A stretch of 10,853 bases of DNA from Gammaproteobacteria bacterium (GTDB lineage Bacteria > Pseudomonadota > Gammaproteobacteria > Chromatiales > Chromatiaceae), in contig JADWMH010000054.1 of NCBI GenBank assembly GCA_015767355.1, positions 1 through 10,853 on the forward strand, read 5' to 3'. Position 1 is the first letter of the stretch, and each line of letters starts with the position of its first letter. Shown here in pieces: positions 1 to 7,003 of this stretch. The position numbers and the translations under genes are program-made. A model generated the notes under the pieces. It saw only the letters and a list, made by a program, of their open reading frames with translations. It searched no databases and was not told the DNA's origin.

Positions 1-77
1 TGGCGCGCCCGACAGGATTCGAACCTGTGACCCCCGCCTTCGGAGGGCGGTACTCTATCCAGCTGAGCTACGGGCGC
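1..77 (-). tRNA. tRNA-Arg (anticodon CCG)
   Basis: Read on the minus strand, the sequence folds as a complete cloverleaf. The 7-bp acceptor stem GCGCCCG/CGGGCGC is followed by discriminator G and an encoded CCA (positions 4-1). The T-arm has the TTCGAAT loop. The anticodon stem CCGCC/GGCGG closes the loop CTCCGAA, which reads anticodon CCG and therefore decodes CGG arginine codons. The gene reaches the window edge but appears complete, because the CCA end is present. It is transcribed away from the cytochrome gene. Confidence 0.96.
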
Positions 78-95
78 GTGATTGAGGGTGTGTTG

Positions 96-125
96 ATATT
101 ACGAGGGTGTCTATTTGAGACGCAA
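96..125 (-). promoter_or_regulatory. possible sigma70-type promoter for tRNA-Arg
   Basis: On the minus strand, TTGCGT (125-120) is followed after 18 nt by TAATAT (101-96). This places a start site roughly 10-15 nt before the mature tRNA. The match is only moderate, so this is a position-based guess. Confidence 0.3.
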
Positions 126-290
126 TATCTACAGCGACGATAGACTACTGCAACTACCGGCTCTTGTCCATTGTCATTCCCGCGTTGATGTTGCTGAGTA
201 ATCAACTCGGTGAGTGCAGGAGTTGTTCAGCAGGAAGAGTTTCATCAGGAAAGTGGAAAATAGAAGGTTCTATCACCCTGGATTTAGGAA

Positions 291-296
291 TATAAT
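291..296 (+). promoter_or_regulatory. possible -10 element upstream of the cytochrome gene
   Basis: A perfect TATAAT lies about 125 nt before the cytochrome start codon, within the 6-1-6 palindrome GAATAT-A-ATATTC. No good -35 hexamer sits 16-18 nt upstream, so a promoter here would need an activator or would be weak. The rest of the gene-free stretch 78-421 holds the possible tRNA promoter, a half-repeat (GTCATTCCCGCG, 173-184) and the palindrome at 337-369. I see nothing else in it. Confidence 0.3.
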
Positions 297-336
297 ATTC
301 GGAATAATTCCCGGGTGCTTGCATAATTCAACAATA

Positions 337-369
337 CGTCATTTCCGCTGAAAGCATGCCGGAATGACG
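337..369. repeat. CGTCATTCCG-type palindromic intergenic repeat
   Basis: CGTCATTTCCG (337-347) and CGGAATGACG (360-369) are inverted copies that differ by one extra T, around a 12-nt loop. The core GTCATTCC...GGAATGAC is a common kind of interspersed palindrome in gammaproteobacteria. A lone half-copy (GTCATTCCCGCG) occurs at 173-184. It lies in the probable leader of the cytochrome gene, where it could form an RNA hairpin ending about 50 nt before the start codon. Confidence 0.6.
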
Positions 370-421
370 GGTGTTTGCAAGCGCCTTCCCTGTACCGAAA
401 TTTCTATTTCAGGAGCAAAAC

Positions 422-1045
422 ATGACATCTTTTCGTTGGTCAAAAAAGACAATTCCGGTTGTTGCTGCACTGAGTGTGCTGACTCTCACCGCCTGTAGTG
501 AAGAAGCAACAGCACCGCTCACTGATGAGCAAATTTCCGCTGTCAAGGAGCAGTTGGCGCCTGTGGCTACTGTCGCAGTGGCTGGAAAGAGTGCAGCTGC
601 CCCGGCAAAGGCGCCTGTGAAAGCCGCATCTGAACCAGCTCCAGCAGAGGCTGCACCAGCTACACCTGAACCTGCTCCTTCAGCATCAGAAACACCTGCA
701 GCAGCACCTGCTGAATCCACAGCACCTGAACCTGTTGCCGCTGCAGAGACCGCGCCTTCGGTTCCAGTTGAAGCGGCCCCTGCTGCACCGGCAGCGTCGG
801 ATGCACTTGCGCTGGCGACCAGCAGCGCCTGTATGGCGTGTCACCAGGTCGATGTGAAACTCGTTGGGCCTGCTTACAAAGAGGTGGCTGCCAAATACAA
901 GGATGATCCTGCTGCGCTGGATACGCTGGTTGCGAAAGTGAAGGCTGGTGGTGTCGGCGTATGGGGTCAAATTCCGATGCCGCCGAATGCCCATGTCAGC
1001 GATGCAGATATTTCTACCATTGTTGCCTGGGTGCTTGCTCAGTAA
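422..1045 (+). CDS. lipid-anchored cytochrome c551-type protein with Ala/Pro tether
   Basis: This 207-residue protein is a predicted periplasmic electron carrier. Residues 1-25 form a lipoprotein signal peptide: basic start, hydrophobic stretch, then lipobox LTAC with Cys25 as the lipidated residue. Residues about 50-127 are a low-complexity Ala/Pro/Glu tether. Residues about 128-207 are a class I cytochrome c with haem motif CMACH (137-141) and axial Met186 in IPMPPNA. The segments VGPAYK..AAKY, GVWG.IPMPPNA and the terminal WVL.Q closely recall Pseudomonas cytochrome c551 (NirM), an electron donor to cd1 nitrite reductase. I chose ATG 422 because AGGAG lies 5-6 nt before it and the signal peptide starts cleanly there; a GTG at 371 would add 17 unlikely residues. 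The partner enzyme is not in the window. The heme domain and lipobox are seen in the sequence, while the role in denitrification is inferred. Confidence 0.9.
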   Translation: MTSFRWSKKTIPVVAALSVLTLTACSEEATAPLTDEQISAVKEQLAPVATVAVAGKSAAAPAKAPVKAASEPAPAEAAPATPEPAPSASETPAAAPAESTAPEPVAAAETAPSVPVEAAPAAPAASDALALATSSACMACHQVDVKLVGPAYKEVAAKYKDDPAALDTLVAKVKAGGVGVWGQIPMPPNAHVSDADISTIVAWVLAQ

Positions 1046-1046
1046 C

Positions 1047-1116
1047 GGGGATCCCCCTTATCCCAGCCCTCTCCCCCGGGGAGAAGGGGTGCATTCCCTC
1101 TCCCGGCGGGAGAGGG
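1047..1116. repeat. cluster of three GC-rich palindromes between convergent genes, possible bidirectional terminator
   Basis: Three palindromes follow each other. They are GGGGATCCCC (1047-1056), an imperfect hairpin with arms CTCTCCCC/GGGGAGAAG (about 1069-1088), and a perfect 9-bp hairpin CCCTCTCCC-GGC-GGGAGAGGG (1096-1116). They fill the whole 76-nt gap between the cytochrome stop and the rep stop. The CCCTCTCCC/GGGAGAGGG core is typical of REP-like interspersed repeats. No long T-run follows on either strand, so a Rho-independent terminator is possible but not classical. The structure could also stabilise mRNA 3' ends. Confidence 0.7.
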
Positions 1117-1121
1117 ATAAT

Positions 1122-3116
1122 TCAGGTGTTGTCGAGCAGTGCACGGATGTTTGCCAGGTGCGCCTTGCCGGTCTCTCTGGTCACCTGTTTCTGCTGTTTC
1201 TCTCCCTCCCATTGAAGACACTCTTCGGGTATTTCATCCAGGAAGCGACTCGGCTCGCACAGTATCCACTCTCCATAACGTCTGCGGCGTCTGGCCAGGC
1301 TCATGACCAGGTTAGTGCGTGCGCGGGTGATGCCGACATAGGCGAGGCGGCGCTCCTCCTCGATGTTCTCCTCTTCGATGCTGACACGATGCGGCAGCAG
1401 TTCCTCCTCCATGCCGACCAGGTAGACCAGCGGAAACTCGAGTCCCTTGGCGGAGTGCAGGGTCATCAGGGAGATGCGTTCCCCGTCGCTATCTTCATCC
1501 TGACGCTCAAGGATATCGATGAGCGTCAGGTGGTTGACCAGTTCGTGCGGTTCGTTTTTCGCATCCTGCTGAAGTCTCTGCAGCCACTCCAGCAATTCAT
1601 CGATGTTATTCCAGCGGCGCTGTGCCACAGTTTCCGAGGAGCTCCTGTCTCGAAGAATCGCCATGTAGTCAATTTCATAGAGCAAACTTGTGAGAGCTTC
1701 GGCTGCACCCAGTTCAGCGGTTTTACGCTGCTGGTGCTGCATCCAGTCGTAAAATTCCTGTAGAATTCCGCGCCTTCTTGTATCCATGCACTCGTTGAGT
1801 CCAAACTCGCCGCAGGCGCTCAGCAGACTGATGTCGCGCTGGTTGGCGTAGGCGCCGAGTTTTTCCAGTGTCGCAGGTCCGATTTGACGGCGGGGAACAT
1901 TGATGATGCGCAGGAAGGCGCTGTTGTCGTCCGGATTGGCAATCAGGCGTAAAAAAGCCATAGTGTCCTTGATCTCGGCGCGGCCGAAGAATGACTGTCC
2001 GCCGCTGAGAAAATAGGGCAGGTCATGCTGCCGCAGCGCCTTTTCAAACAGGCGCGCCTGGTGATTGCCCCGGTAGAGTATGGCAATATCACCCGGCGCT
2101 CTCCCCTGAAATTTTTGCACCAGGATGTCGGAGATGACTCGTTCAGCCTCATGCTCTTCATCCTTGCACTGCATCACTCGAATGTTGTCGCCGGATCCCA
2201 GCGCACTCCACAAGCGTTTTTCGAACAGGTGCGGGTTGTTGGCGATCAGGGCATTGGCTGCTATGAGAATGGTGCTGACAGAGCGGTAATTCTGCTCCAG
2301 CTTGATCACTTTTAGACGCGGGAAGTCCTTTTTCAGCTGCAGCATGTTCTCCGGATTTGCTCCGCGCCATGCGTAGATCGACTGGTCATCGTCACCGACC
2401 ACTGTCAATGCCTGGCGAATTCCGGCGAGATGCCTGATCAATGCATATTGACTGAGATTGGTGTCCTGGTATTCATCGACCAGCAGATATTGCAGCCGTC
2501 CCTGCCAGCGCTCCAGTATCTCTGCATTGTCATTGAAGAGCTTGACCGGGAGCCAAATCAGATCATCAAAATCGACAGCATTGTAAGCACGCAGGCTGCG
2601 TTCGTAAGCGCCATAGCAGAGGGCTGTATGCAGGCTCTGCTGATCATCGGCTGCTGCCTCGGCCAGCGCTGGCGTAAGCATCATATTCTTCCATGCGGAG
2701 ATCTGCCAGCGTACCGCACTGACATGCTCGGCATCATGTTCATGCAGCAGTTCTTTGATCAGCGGCAGGGTGTCCTGTTCATCCAGCAGTGTGAAACCTG
2801 ATTTTAACCCCGCCTCCCTGTATTGTTGCCGCAGAATGCTGAGACCCAGTTGGTGGAATGTGCTGACCCGGAGTCCACGGCTTTTGTTGCCGTCAAGCAA
2901 GCCGCTGACTCGTCCCTTCATCTCCCTGGCGGCCTTGTTGGTAAAGGTGACGGCCAGAATGTTTCGTGCAGGAATTCCCTGTTGTTCAATCAGCCAGGCG
3001 ATTTTTTGAGTAATAACGCCGGTTTTTCCGGAACCGGCGCCCGCCAAAACCAGCAACGGGCCGTCAAGATAACGCACAGCATTCATCTGCTGCTCATTGA
3101 GTTGCATCCTGGCCAT
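1122..3116 (-). CDS. rep: ATP-dependent DNA helicase Rep (UvrD/Rep family, SF1A)
   Basis: This 664-residue protein is close in length to E. coli Rep (673). Rep is a 3'-5' DNA helicase that helps replication forks pass protein and transcription obstacles. All superfamily 1 motifs are visible: Q-motif LNEQQMNAV (6-14), Walker A AGAGSGKT (25-32), motif Ia VTFTNKAA (56-63), Walker B VDEYQDTN (213-220), motif III GDDDQSIYAWRG (241-252), motif IV QNYRS (275-279), motif V TLHSAKGLEFPLV (552-564) and motif VI EERRLAYVGITRAR (587-600). The N-terminus MQLNEQQMNAV resembles E. coli Rep rather than UvrD. ATG 3116 gives three extra residues. ATG 3107 is an equally good start, and neither has a strong Shine-Dalgarno sequence. 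The gene is divergent from the LOG-family gene and convergent with the cytochrome gene. It is intact, with no frameshift. Confidence 0.96.
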   Translation of the reverse strand: MARMQLNEQQMNAVRYLDGPLLVLAGAGSGKTGVITQKIAWLIEQQGIPARNILAVTFTNKAAREMKGRVSGLLDGNKSRGLRVSTFHQLGLSILRQQYREAGLKSGFTLLDEQDTLPLIKELLHEHDAEHVSAVRWQISAWKNMMLTPALAEAAADDQQSLHTALCYGAYERSLRAYNAVDFDDLIWLPVKLFNDNAEILERWQGRLQYLLVDEYQDTNLSQYALIRHLAGIRQALTVVGDDDQSIYAWRGANPENMLQLKKDFPRLKVIKLEQNYRSVSTILIAANALIANNPHLFEKRLWSALGSGDNIRVMQCKDEEHEAERVISDILVQKFQGRAPGDIAILYRGNHQARLFEKALRQHDLPYFLSGGQSFFGRAEIKDTMAFLRLIANPDDNSAFLRIINVPRRQIGPATLEKLGAYANQRDISLLSACGEFGLNECMDTRRRGILQEFYDWMQHQQRKTAELGAAEALTSLLYEIDYMAILRDRSSSETVAQRRWNNIDELLEWLQRLQQDAKNEPHELVNHLTLIDILERQDEDSDGERISLMTLHSAKGLEFPLVYLVGMEEELLPHRVSIEEENIEEERRLAYVGITRARTNLVMSLARRRRRYGEWILCEPSRFLDEIPEECLQWEGEKQQKQVTRETGKAHLANIRALLDNT

Positions 3117-3192
3117 GATTTAGTCGCAGCGTTCCTGATAGGTGATGTTATTATCGTCACTGAAGAGCAACGATTATATGTGATTTCTATTT
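3117..3192. promoter_or_regulatory. divergent promoter region between rep and the LOG-family gene
   Basis: The 76-nt gap must carry the signals for both divergent genes. On the minus strand, TATAAT (3178-3173) is a good -10 candidate for rep but lacks a good -35. On the plus strand, TTATCG-N17-TTATAT (3151-3179) is a weak candidate that would start transcription only a few nt before the LOG gene. Position and -10 quality are the only evidence. Confidence 0.35.
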
Positions 3193-3879
3193 ATGCGTAG
3201 TGATAAGCACAATCCCCGGGAATCCTGGCGTGTTTTCCAGATCATGGCCGAATTTGTCGAGGGCTTCGAGAAGTTGGGCTGTATTCATCCGGCAGTGAGT
3301 GTTTTTGGCTCGGCGAGAACTCCGCAAGAGCATCCCTGGTATCAAAAAACGGTTGAAATCTCCTGCCTGCTGTCAGACAGCGGCTTTGCGGTGGTCTCCG
3401 GCGGTGGTCCCGGAATCATGGAGGCTGCCAATCGCGGTGCGCAAATGGGCAAGTCCCAGAGCATAGGCGTCAATATTCAGCTGCCTCATGAGCAGTTGGG
3501 CAATCCCTATCAGGATGTCAGTGTCGATTTTAAACACTTCTTTGCGCGCAAGGTGATGTTTGTCAAACACGCTGTTGCCTATGTGGTGATGCCGGGCGGT
3601 TTTGGCACACTGGATGAATTTGCCGAGATGCTGACCCTGATCCAGACGGGAAAAAGCCGCAATATTCCAATTATTCTGGTTGAATCTGAATTTTGGAGCG
3701 GCCTGCTGGAGTGGTTTGAAGAGGCTTTGAACAAGAACGGCATGATCAGCCCGGAAGATATGGATTTGATCCAGGTGATCGATGAACCTAAAGAGGTGGT
3801 GGATGCGATTTTTCATCACTATGAGGGCCGCAGCCTTGAGCCCTCGGCTGAAGAGCAAGAGATGCTGCTGCGACTTTAG
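3193..3879 (+). CDS. LOG family / TIGR00730 Rossmann-fold protein (putative nucleotide 5'-monophosphate phosphoribohydrolase)
   Basis: This 228-residue cytosolic protein has the LOG-family signatures in order: VFGSAR (37-42), SGGGPGIMEAANRGA (69-83), FARKVMFVKHA (117-127) and the hallmark PGGFGTLDE (134-142). LOG enzymes cleave the N-glycosidic bond of nucleoside monophosphates. The plant and actinobacterial members release cytokinins. Most bacterial members have no proven physiological substrate, and some work in purine nucleotide salvage. ATG 3193 has little Shine-Dalgarno sequence. Met18 (ATG 3244) is a possible shorter start, but the upstream residues look like coding sequence. It is divergent from rep, and its gene neighbours do not explain its substrate. 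Family assignment is strong, while the substrate is unknown. Confidence 0.9.
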   Translation: MRSDKHNPRESWRVFQIMAEFVEGFEKLGCIHPAVSVFGSARTPQEHPWYQKTVEISCLLSDSGFAVVSGGGPGIMEAANRGAQMGKSQSIGVNIQLPHEQLGNPYQDVSVDFKHFFARKVMFVKHAVAYVVMPGGFGTLDEFAEMLTLIQTGKSRNIPIILVESEFWSGLLEWFEEALNKNGMISPEDMDLIQVIDEPKEVVDAIFHHYEGRSLEPSAEEQEMLLRL

Positions 3880-3888
3880 CACATCACA

Positions 3889-3910
3889 TAAAACCTAAAA
3901 CCTAAAACCT
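3889..3910. repeat. short tandem repeat, three copies of TAAAACC
   Basis: Three perfect 7-nt units TAAAACC, followed by a final T, lie between the LOG gene stop and the next start. The tract is too short to call a functional element. It could vary in length by slippage and so change the spacing ahead of the gene at 3934. Confidence 0.85.
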
Positions 3911-3933
3911 ATCTTTCTAACTGGTAATTATTT

Positions 3934-4215
3934 ATGAAATTTTCAACTGTTGGTGCAACTGCACTGCTGTTTCTCTCATCCATCGCCGCCGCTGAGCCTG
4001 AGGCTTATGAAACCGAGAGTGTCAAAATCATCGAGGGCGATCGTGTCGATATCTATGAGCATCGCGACAAGCAGGGCCGCAACAGGGTGGATATCGCCCC
4101 GGATCGCACCAAGCCCTATAGCTTTCTCGGTAGTGAGATCGGTGATGAGGCGAGCAGGCCGGCCGGAGGTTCACCGGATGCGCCTACGCAGATGTGGTCT
4201 ATCAAGAAGTGGTGA
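3934..4215 (+). CDS. small exported protein, possibly DUF2782-like
   Basis: This 93-residue protein has a Sec-type signal peptide (residues 1-20, likely cleaved in SIAAA|EPE). The mature part is about 73 residues and charged: KIIEGDRVDIYEHRDKQG, then RVDIAPDRTKPYSFLGSEIGD and the end QMWSIKKW. The order of an acidic/tyrosine strand, a lysine-proline-tyrosine turn and a tryptophan-rich C-terminus recalls DUF2782, a family of small gammaproteobacterial envelope proteins of unknown function. I can only match it by eye. Its 3' end overlaps the start assigned to the TRAP small permease, so the two are probably cotranscribed. There is no strong Shine-Dalgarno sequence; ATG 3934 is chosen for the signal peptide. 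Confidence 0.72.
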   Translation: MKFSTVGATALLFLSSIAAAEPEAYETESVKIIEGDRVDIYEHRDKQGRNRVDIAPDRTKPYSFLGSEIGDEASRPAGGSPDAPTQMWSIKKW

Positions 4216-4736
4216 CGCCTGCAGCAACTCCAGCCTCAAGCCGGGAAGGAGTGCTGCAGCAGATCAATGAGTGGACAGGCCGCAGCGTCTCGTGGCTGAC
4301 GCTGCTGATGGTGGTCGTCACCTTTATCGTGGTGGTGCTGCGCTACACTTTTGATCTCGGCTGGATCTGGTTGCAGGAGTCAGTCACCTACATGCATGCC
4401 GCAGTCTTTATGCTCGGCATCTCCTATACCCTGAAGCATCAGGGGCATGTCCGGGTAGATATCTTCTATCGAAAATTCAGCCGGCGTGGCCAGGCAATCG
4501 TTGATCTCTTCGGCACGCTGTTTTTGTTGATTCCTGTCGCGCTGTTCATCCTCTGGTCAAGCTGGGATTACGTCTTTCAGTCATGGAGCGTGCTCGAAGG
4601 CTCGCGTGAGGCTGGTGGATTGCCGCTGGTTTTTCTCCTCAAGACACTGATGCTGTTGCTGCCACTGCTGCTGCTGGTCCAGGCCGTGGTAATGCTATTG
4701 CAATCTCTCTCGGTTGTGCGTCGACACGATGGCTGA
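4194..4736 (+). CDS. TRAP transporter small permease (DctQ-type)
   Basis: This 180-residue inner-membrane protein has four predicted helices (about 31-52, 61-80, 100-121 and 143-170). It also has the DctQ hallmarks: LRYTF after helix 1, WLQESVTY at helix 2 and HVRVDIFYRKF (85-95) in the loop. With the large permease it forms a sodium-coupled importer of organic acids or related compounds. The start is uncertain. GTG 4194 gives the full ORF and overlaps the previous gene by 22 nt. GTG 4212 or GTG 4251 are alternatives, the last directly preceded by GGGAAGGA, which is too close for a normal ribosome-binding site. The end overlaps the large permease start by 8 nt, which indicates translational coupling. 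Confidence 0.88.
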   Translation: MVYQEVVTPAATPASSREGVLQQINEWTGRSVSWLTLLMVVVTFIVVVLRYTFDLGWIWLQESVTYMHAAVFMLGISYTLKHQGHVRVDIFYRKFSRRGQAIVDLFGTLFLLIPVALFILWSSWDYVFQSWSVLEGSREAGGLPLVFLLKTLMLLLPLLLLVQAVVMLLQSLSVVRRHDG

Positions 4737-6108
4737 GTTGCTGCCGCTGTGGCTTTTTGTCGCTGTCTGCGTGGTGTTGCTGCTGGGCTATCCTGTGGCT
4801 TTTGCACTGGGTGGAACAGCCTTGCTGTTTGCTTTTCTTGGCACTCTTGGCGGCTACTTCGACAGTGCTTTCCTGGCTGCACTGCCGAATCGCCTCTACG
4901 GTATCATGATCAACGAGACGCTGATTGCAGTACCGCTGTTTGTCTTCATGGGCGTGATGCTGGAGCGCTCCAAAATTGCTGAGAATCTGCTCGATACCAT
5001 GGCGGCGCTGTTTGGCAAGATGCACGGCGGGCTGGGCATCTCGGTGACGCTCGTCGGCATGCTGCTTGCCGCCAGCACCGGCATCGTCGGCGCTACGGTT
5101 GTCACCATGGGGTTATTGTCACTGCCGACGATGCTGCGCCGCAACTATGACCCTGCTGTTGCAACAGGCATTATTTGCGCCTCGGGAACCCTCGGGCAGA
5201 TCATTCCGCCATCGATCATTCTGGTGCTGTTGGGCGATGTACTCTCTTCGGCCTACCAGCAGGCGCAGCTGGATATGGGGGTGTGGTCGCCGGAGACGCT
5301 GTCAGTTGGCGATCTGTTCGTTGGCGCACTGATCCCCGGTCTGCTGCTGGTACTCCTCTATATCCTCTATCTGCTGGTGCTGGGGATGGTGCGTCCGCAG
5401 CGCGTGCCTGCAATCCCTGAGCAGGAGAGAGGGGATGGGGGCAACGGCTGGTTTGCTGTCGCCAAAGCGCTGCTTCCTCCGCTGCTGCTGATTGTCGCCG
5501 TACTGGGCTCGATCCTGGGTGGTTTCGCCACGCCGACCGAAGCCGCCTCCGTTGGAGCCATCGGCGCTATGCTGCTGGCGGCAACGCGCCATAAACTCAA
5601 TCGGGAAACCCTGCGGGAGGTGACGCTGGAGACGACCAAAGTTACCAGCATGGTGTTCATGATACTGATCGGCGCTTCGCTGTTCTCACTGGTGTTTCGT
5701 GGTTTTGGCGGCGATGTGCTGATCGAGGAGTTTCTCAAGGAACTGCCGGGGGGGGTCGCCGGCGCTGTGATCATTGTCATGCTGGTGATGTTTCTGCTGG
5801 GTTTTATTCTCGATTTTATCGAGATTACTTTCGTCGTCGTTCCCATCGTTGGTCCGATCCTGCTGGCAATGGGGCTCGACCCCATCTGGCTTGGCGTGAT
5901 GATCGCGCTGAATCTGCAGACATCATTCCTGACCCCGCCGTTTGGCTTTGCGCTCTTCTATCTGCGTGGGGTGGCGCCGCCGCAGGTGACCACGGCGATG
6001 ATCTACCGGGGTGTGATTCCGTTCATTATGATTCAGCTGCTGATGCTGGGAATGCTTGCGCTCTGGCCGCAGCTGGCAACCTGGCTACCGCATCAGATTT
6101 TGAAATAA
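4729..6108 (+). CDS. TRAP transporter large permease (DctM-type)
   Basis: This 459-residue, highly hydrophobic protein has the TRAP large-subunit motifs: GYPVAFALGG (20-29), AVPLFVFMGVMLE (67-79), ASTGIVGATVVTMG (115-128), GQIIPPSIILVLLGD (156-170), GGFATPTEAASVGAIGA (264-280), LGFILDFIEI (357-366) and LQTSFLTPPFGFALFYLRG (396-414). This subunit forms the transport path. At 459 residues, with extra segments around 174-193 and 221-240, it looks like the larger members of the family. The ATG at 4729 is used; TTG 4714 would add five residues. No DctP-type binding protein is seen before or after it in this window, so the substrate cannot be guessed from context. Confidence 0.94.
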   Translation: MAELLPLWLFVAVCVVLLLGYPVAFALGGTALLFAFLGTLGGYFDSAFLAALPNRLYGIMINETLIAVPLFVFMGVMLERSKIAENLLDTMAALFGKMHGGLGISVTLVGMLLAASTGIVGATVVTMGLLSLPTMLRRNYDPAVATGIICASGTLGQIIPPSIILVLLGDVLSSAYQQAQLDMGVWSPETLSVGDLFVGALIPGLLLVLLYILYLLVLGMVRPQRVPAIPEQERGDGGNGWFAVAKALLPPLLLIVAVLGSILGGFATPTEAASVGAIGAMLLAATRHKLNRETLREVTLETTKVTSMVFMILIGASLFSLVFRGFGGDVLIEEFLKELPGGVAGAVIIVMLVMFLLGFILDFIEITFVVVPIVGPILLAMGLDPIWLGVMIALNLQTSFLTPPFGFALFYLRGVAPPQVTTAMIYRGVIPFIMIQLLMLGMLALWPQLATWLPHQILK

Positions 6109-6139
6109 CCAGGGGAGGCTGTTGAATCATAAAGAAGTG

Positions 6140-6332
6140 AACCACGGAACACACGGATGACACGGAAAAATCGTAACTTCTCAATATGCCCGTGTGCTTG
6201 ATTATGTATAGGATGTGTCGAGGCACGAGGCGCATCAATACCTATGCCATGTTGATGCGCTTCGTTTCACTCAGCACATCCTATCAAAAAAACAACTTTA
6301 TGAATTCTGTGTGGTCTGTGTGTTCCGTGGTT
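6140..6332. repeat. nested palindromic repeat element (two inverted repeats, one inside the other)
   Basis: The outer arms are 6140-6167 and 6305-6332. They share AACCACGGAACACAC as a perfect 15-nt inverted match, followed by a further imperfect match. Each arm is three units of 9-nt period (CACGGAACA, CACGGATGA, CACGGAA; on the other arm CACGGAACA, CACAGACCA, CACAGAA). The inner arms are 6208-6238 and 6252-6284, with perfect ends ATAGGATGTG/CACATCCTAT (one base of offset inside) and GCGCATCAA/TTGATGCGC. The element lies between convergent dctM-type and moaE genes, fills most of that gap, and could act as a bidirectional terminator. No transposase is encoded. The inner repeat looks like a known gammaproteobacterial GCATCCTA-type palindrome, recognised from memory only. 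Confidence 0.8.
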
Positions 6333-6377
6333 AAAAAAGAGCTTGCAGGTACTGAGGAACGAGCGATAGGACTGTGG

Positions 6378-6836
6378 TCAATTTTCCCAGCGGCCTGCTG
6401 CGTGGTCATCGCTTTCACGTGCGTCAACCCAGCGTGATGAGCCATCCTTGAGCATCTCTTTCTTCCAGAAGGGCGCCCGGGTCTTGAGGTAGTCCATGAT
6501 GAATGAGCAGGCCTCGAAGGCGTCATGACGATGGCTGCTGGCGATGCACACCAGTACAATCTGGTCGCCGGGGCTGAGTTCGCCGACACGATGGATGATG
6601 GTGGCATCCTGCACTTCCCATCGCTGCGACGCTTCGGCCACGATTTTGTGCAGCGCCTTCTCGGTCATTCCGGGGTAGTGCTGCAGGGTCATACCGGAGA
6701 CCGAATCATCGAGATTCATATCTCTGACCAGACCGACAAATGTCACCGTGGCGCCGATATCCGTGCGTGCGTCACAGATCGCCTGCAACTCTGTAGTGAC
6801 ATCGAAATCCTGTTCCTGGACGCTTATCCTGCTCAT
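6378..6836 (-). CDS. moaE: molybdopterin synthase catalytic (large) subunit MoaE
   Basis: This 152-residue protein is the size of E. coli MoaE (150). It converts cyclic pyranopterin monophosphate to molybdopterin using sulfur delivered by MoaD-thiocarboxylate. Recognisable segments are ATVTFVGLVRD (29-39), MTLQHYPGMTE (49-59), IIHRVGELSPGDQIVLV (80-96), SSHRHDAFEA (100-109) and the active-site stretch YLKTRAPFWKKE (116-127). Lys118 and Lys125 match the catalytic lysines 119 and 126 of E. coli. ATG 6836 is preceded by GAGGA at 8 nt, and homology begins here. A longer reading frame to 7007 runs into repeat DNA and is rejected. It is the last gene of the moaB-moeA-moaD-moaE operon. Confidence 0.95.
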   Translation of the reverse strand: MSRISVQEQDFDVTTELQAICDARTDIGATVTFVGLVRDMNLDDSVSGMTLQHYPGMTEKALHKIVAEASQRWEVQDATIIHRVGELSPGDQIVLVCIASSHRHDAFEACSFIMDYLKTRAPFWKKEMLKDGSSRWVDARESDDHAAGRWEN

Positions 6837-6877
6837 TTTTGAATCCTCAACCACCACATGAACCGCATCAAATTGTC

Positions 6878-6984
6878 TCTCGCAAAGACGCCAAGAGCGC
6901 AAAGGTTTTTCTTGGCGGGCTTTGCGCCTTCGCCTACATGGATGTAGGTGAGGGGCGTAAGCAGGACGCGGAAGCTTTGCGAGA
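6878..6984. repeat. palindromic repeat inserted between moaD and moaE
   Basis: The outer arms TCTCGCAAAG (6878-6887) and CTTTGCGAGA (6975-6984) are perfect inverted copies. Inside, CGCAAAGACGCCAAG (6881-6895) pairs with CTTGGCGGGCTTTGCG (6911-6926), apart from a small internal loop. Then follows a perfect 7-bp hairpin CCTACAT-GG-ATGTAGG (6933-6948). The left arm is three units of 8-9 nt: CGCAAAGA, CGCCAAGAG, CGCAAAGG. It occupies most of the 167-nt moaD-moaE spacer, a spacer that is normally close to zero in this operon type. It should form a strong structure in the mRNA. Confidence 0.8.
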
Positions 6985-7003
6985 GTTATTGTCAATAATT
7001 GAC

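Noticed and set aside
409..720. Ala/Gly/Ser-rich frame on the minus strand
   Set aside because: It is the reverse reading of the Ala/Pro tether in the cytochrome lipoprotein and is explained by its low complexity.
948..1763. Open frame of 271 codons on the plus strand
   Set aside because: It starts inside the cytochrome gene, crosses the hairpin cluster and runs antisense through the conserved 3' end of rep. It has no family signature.
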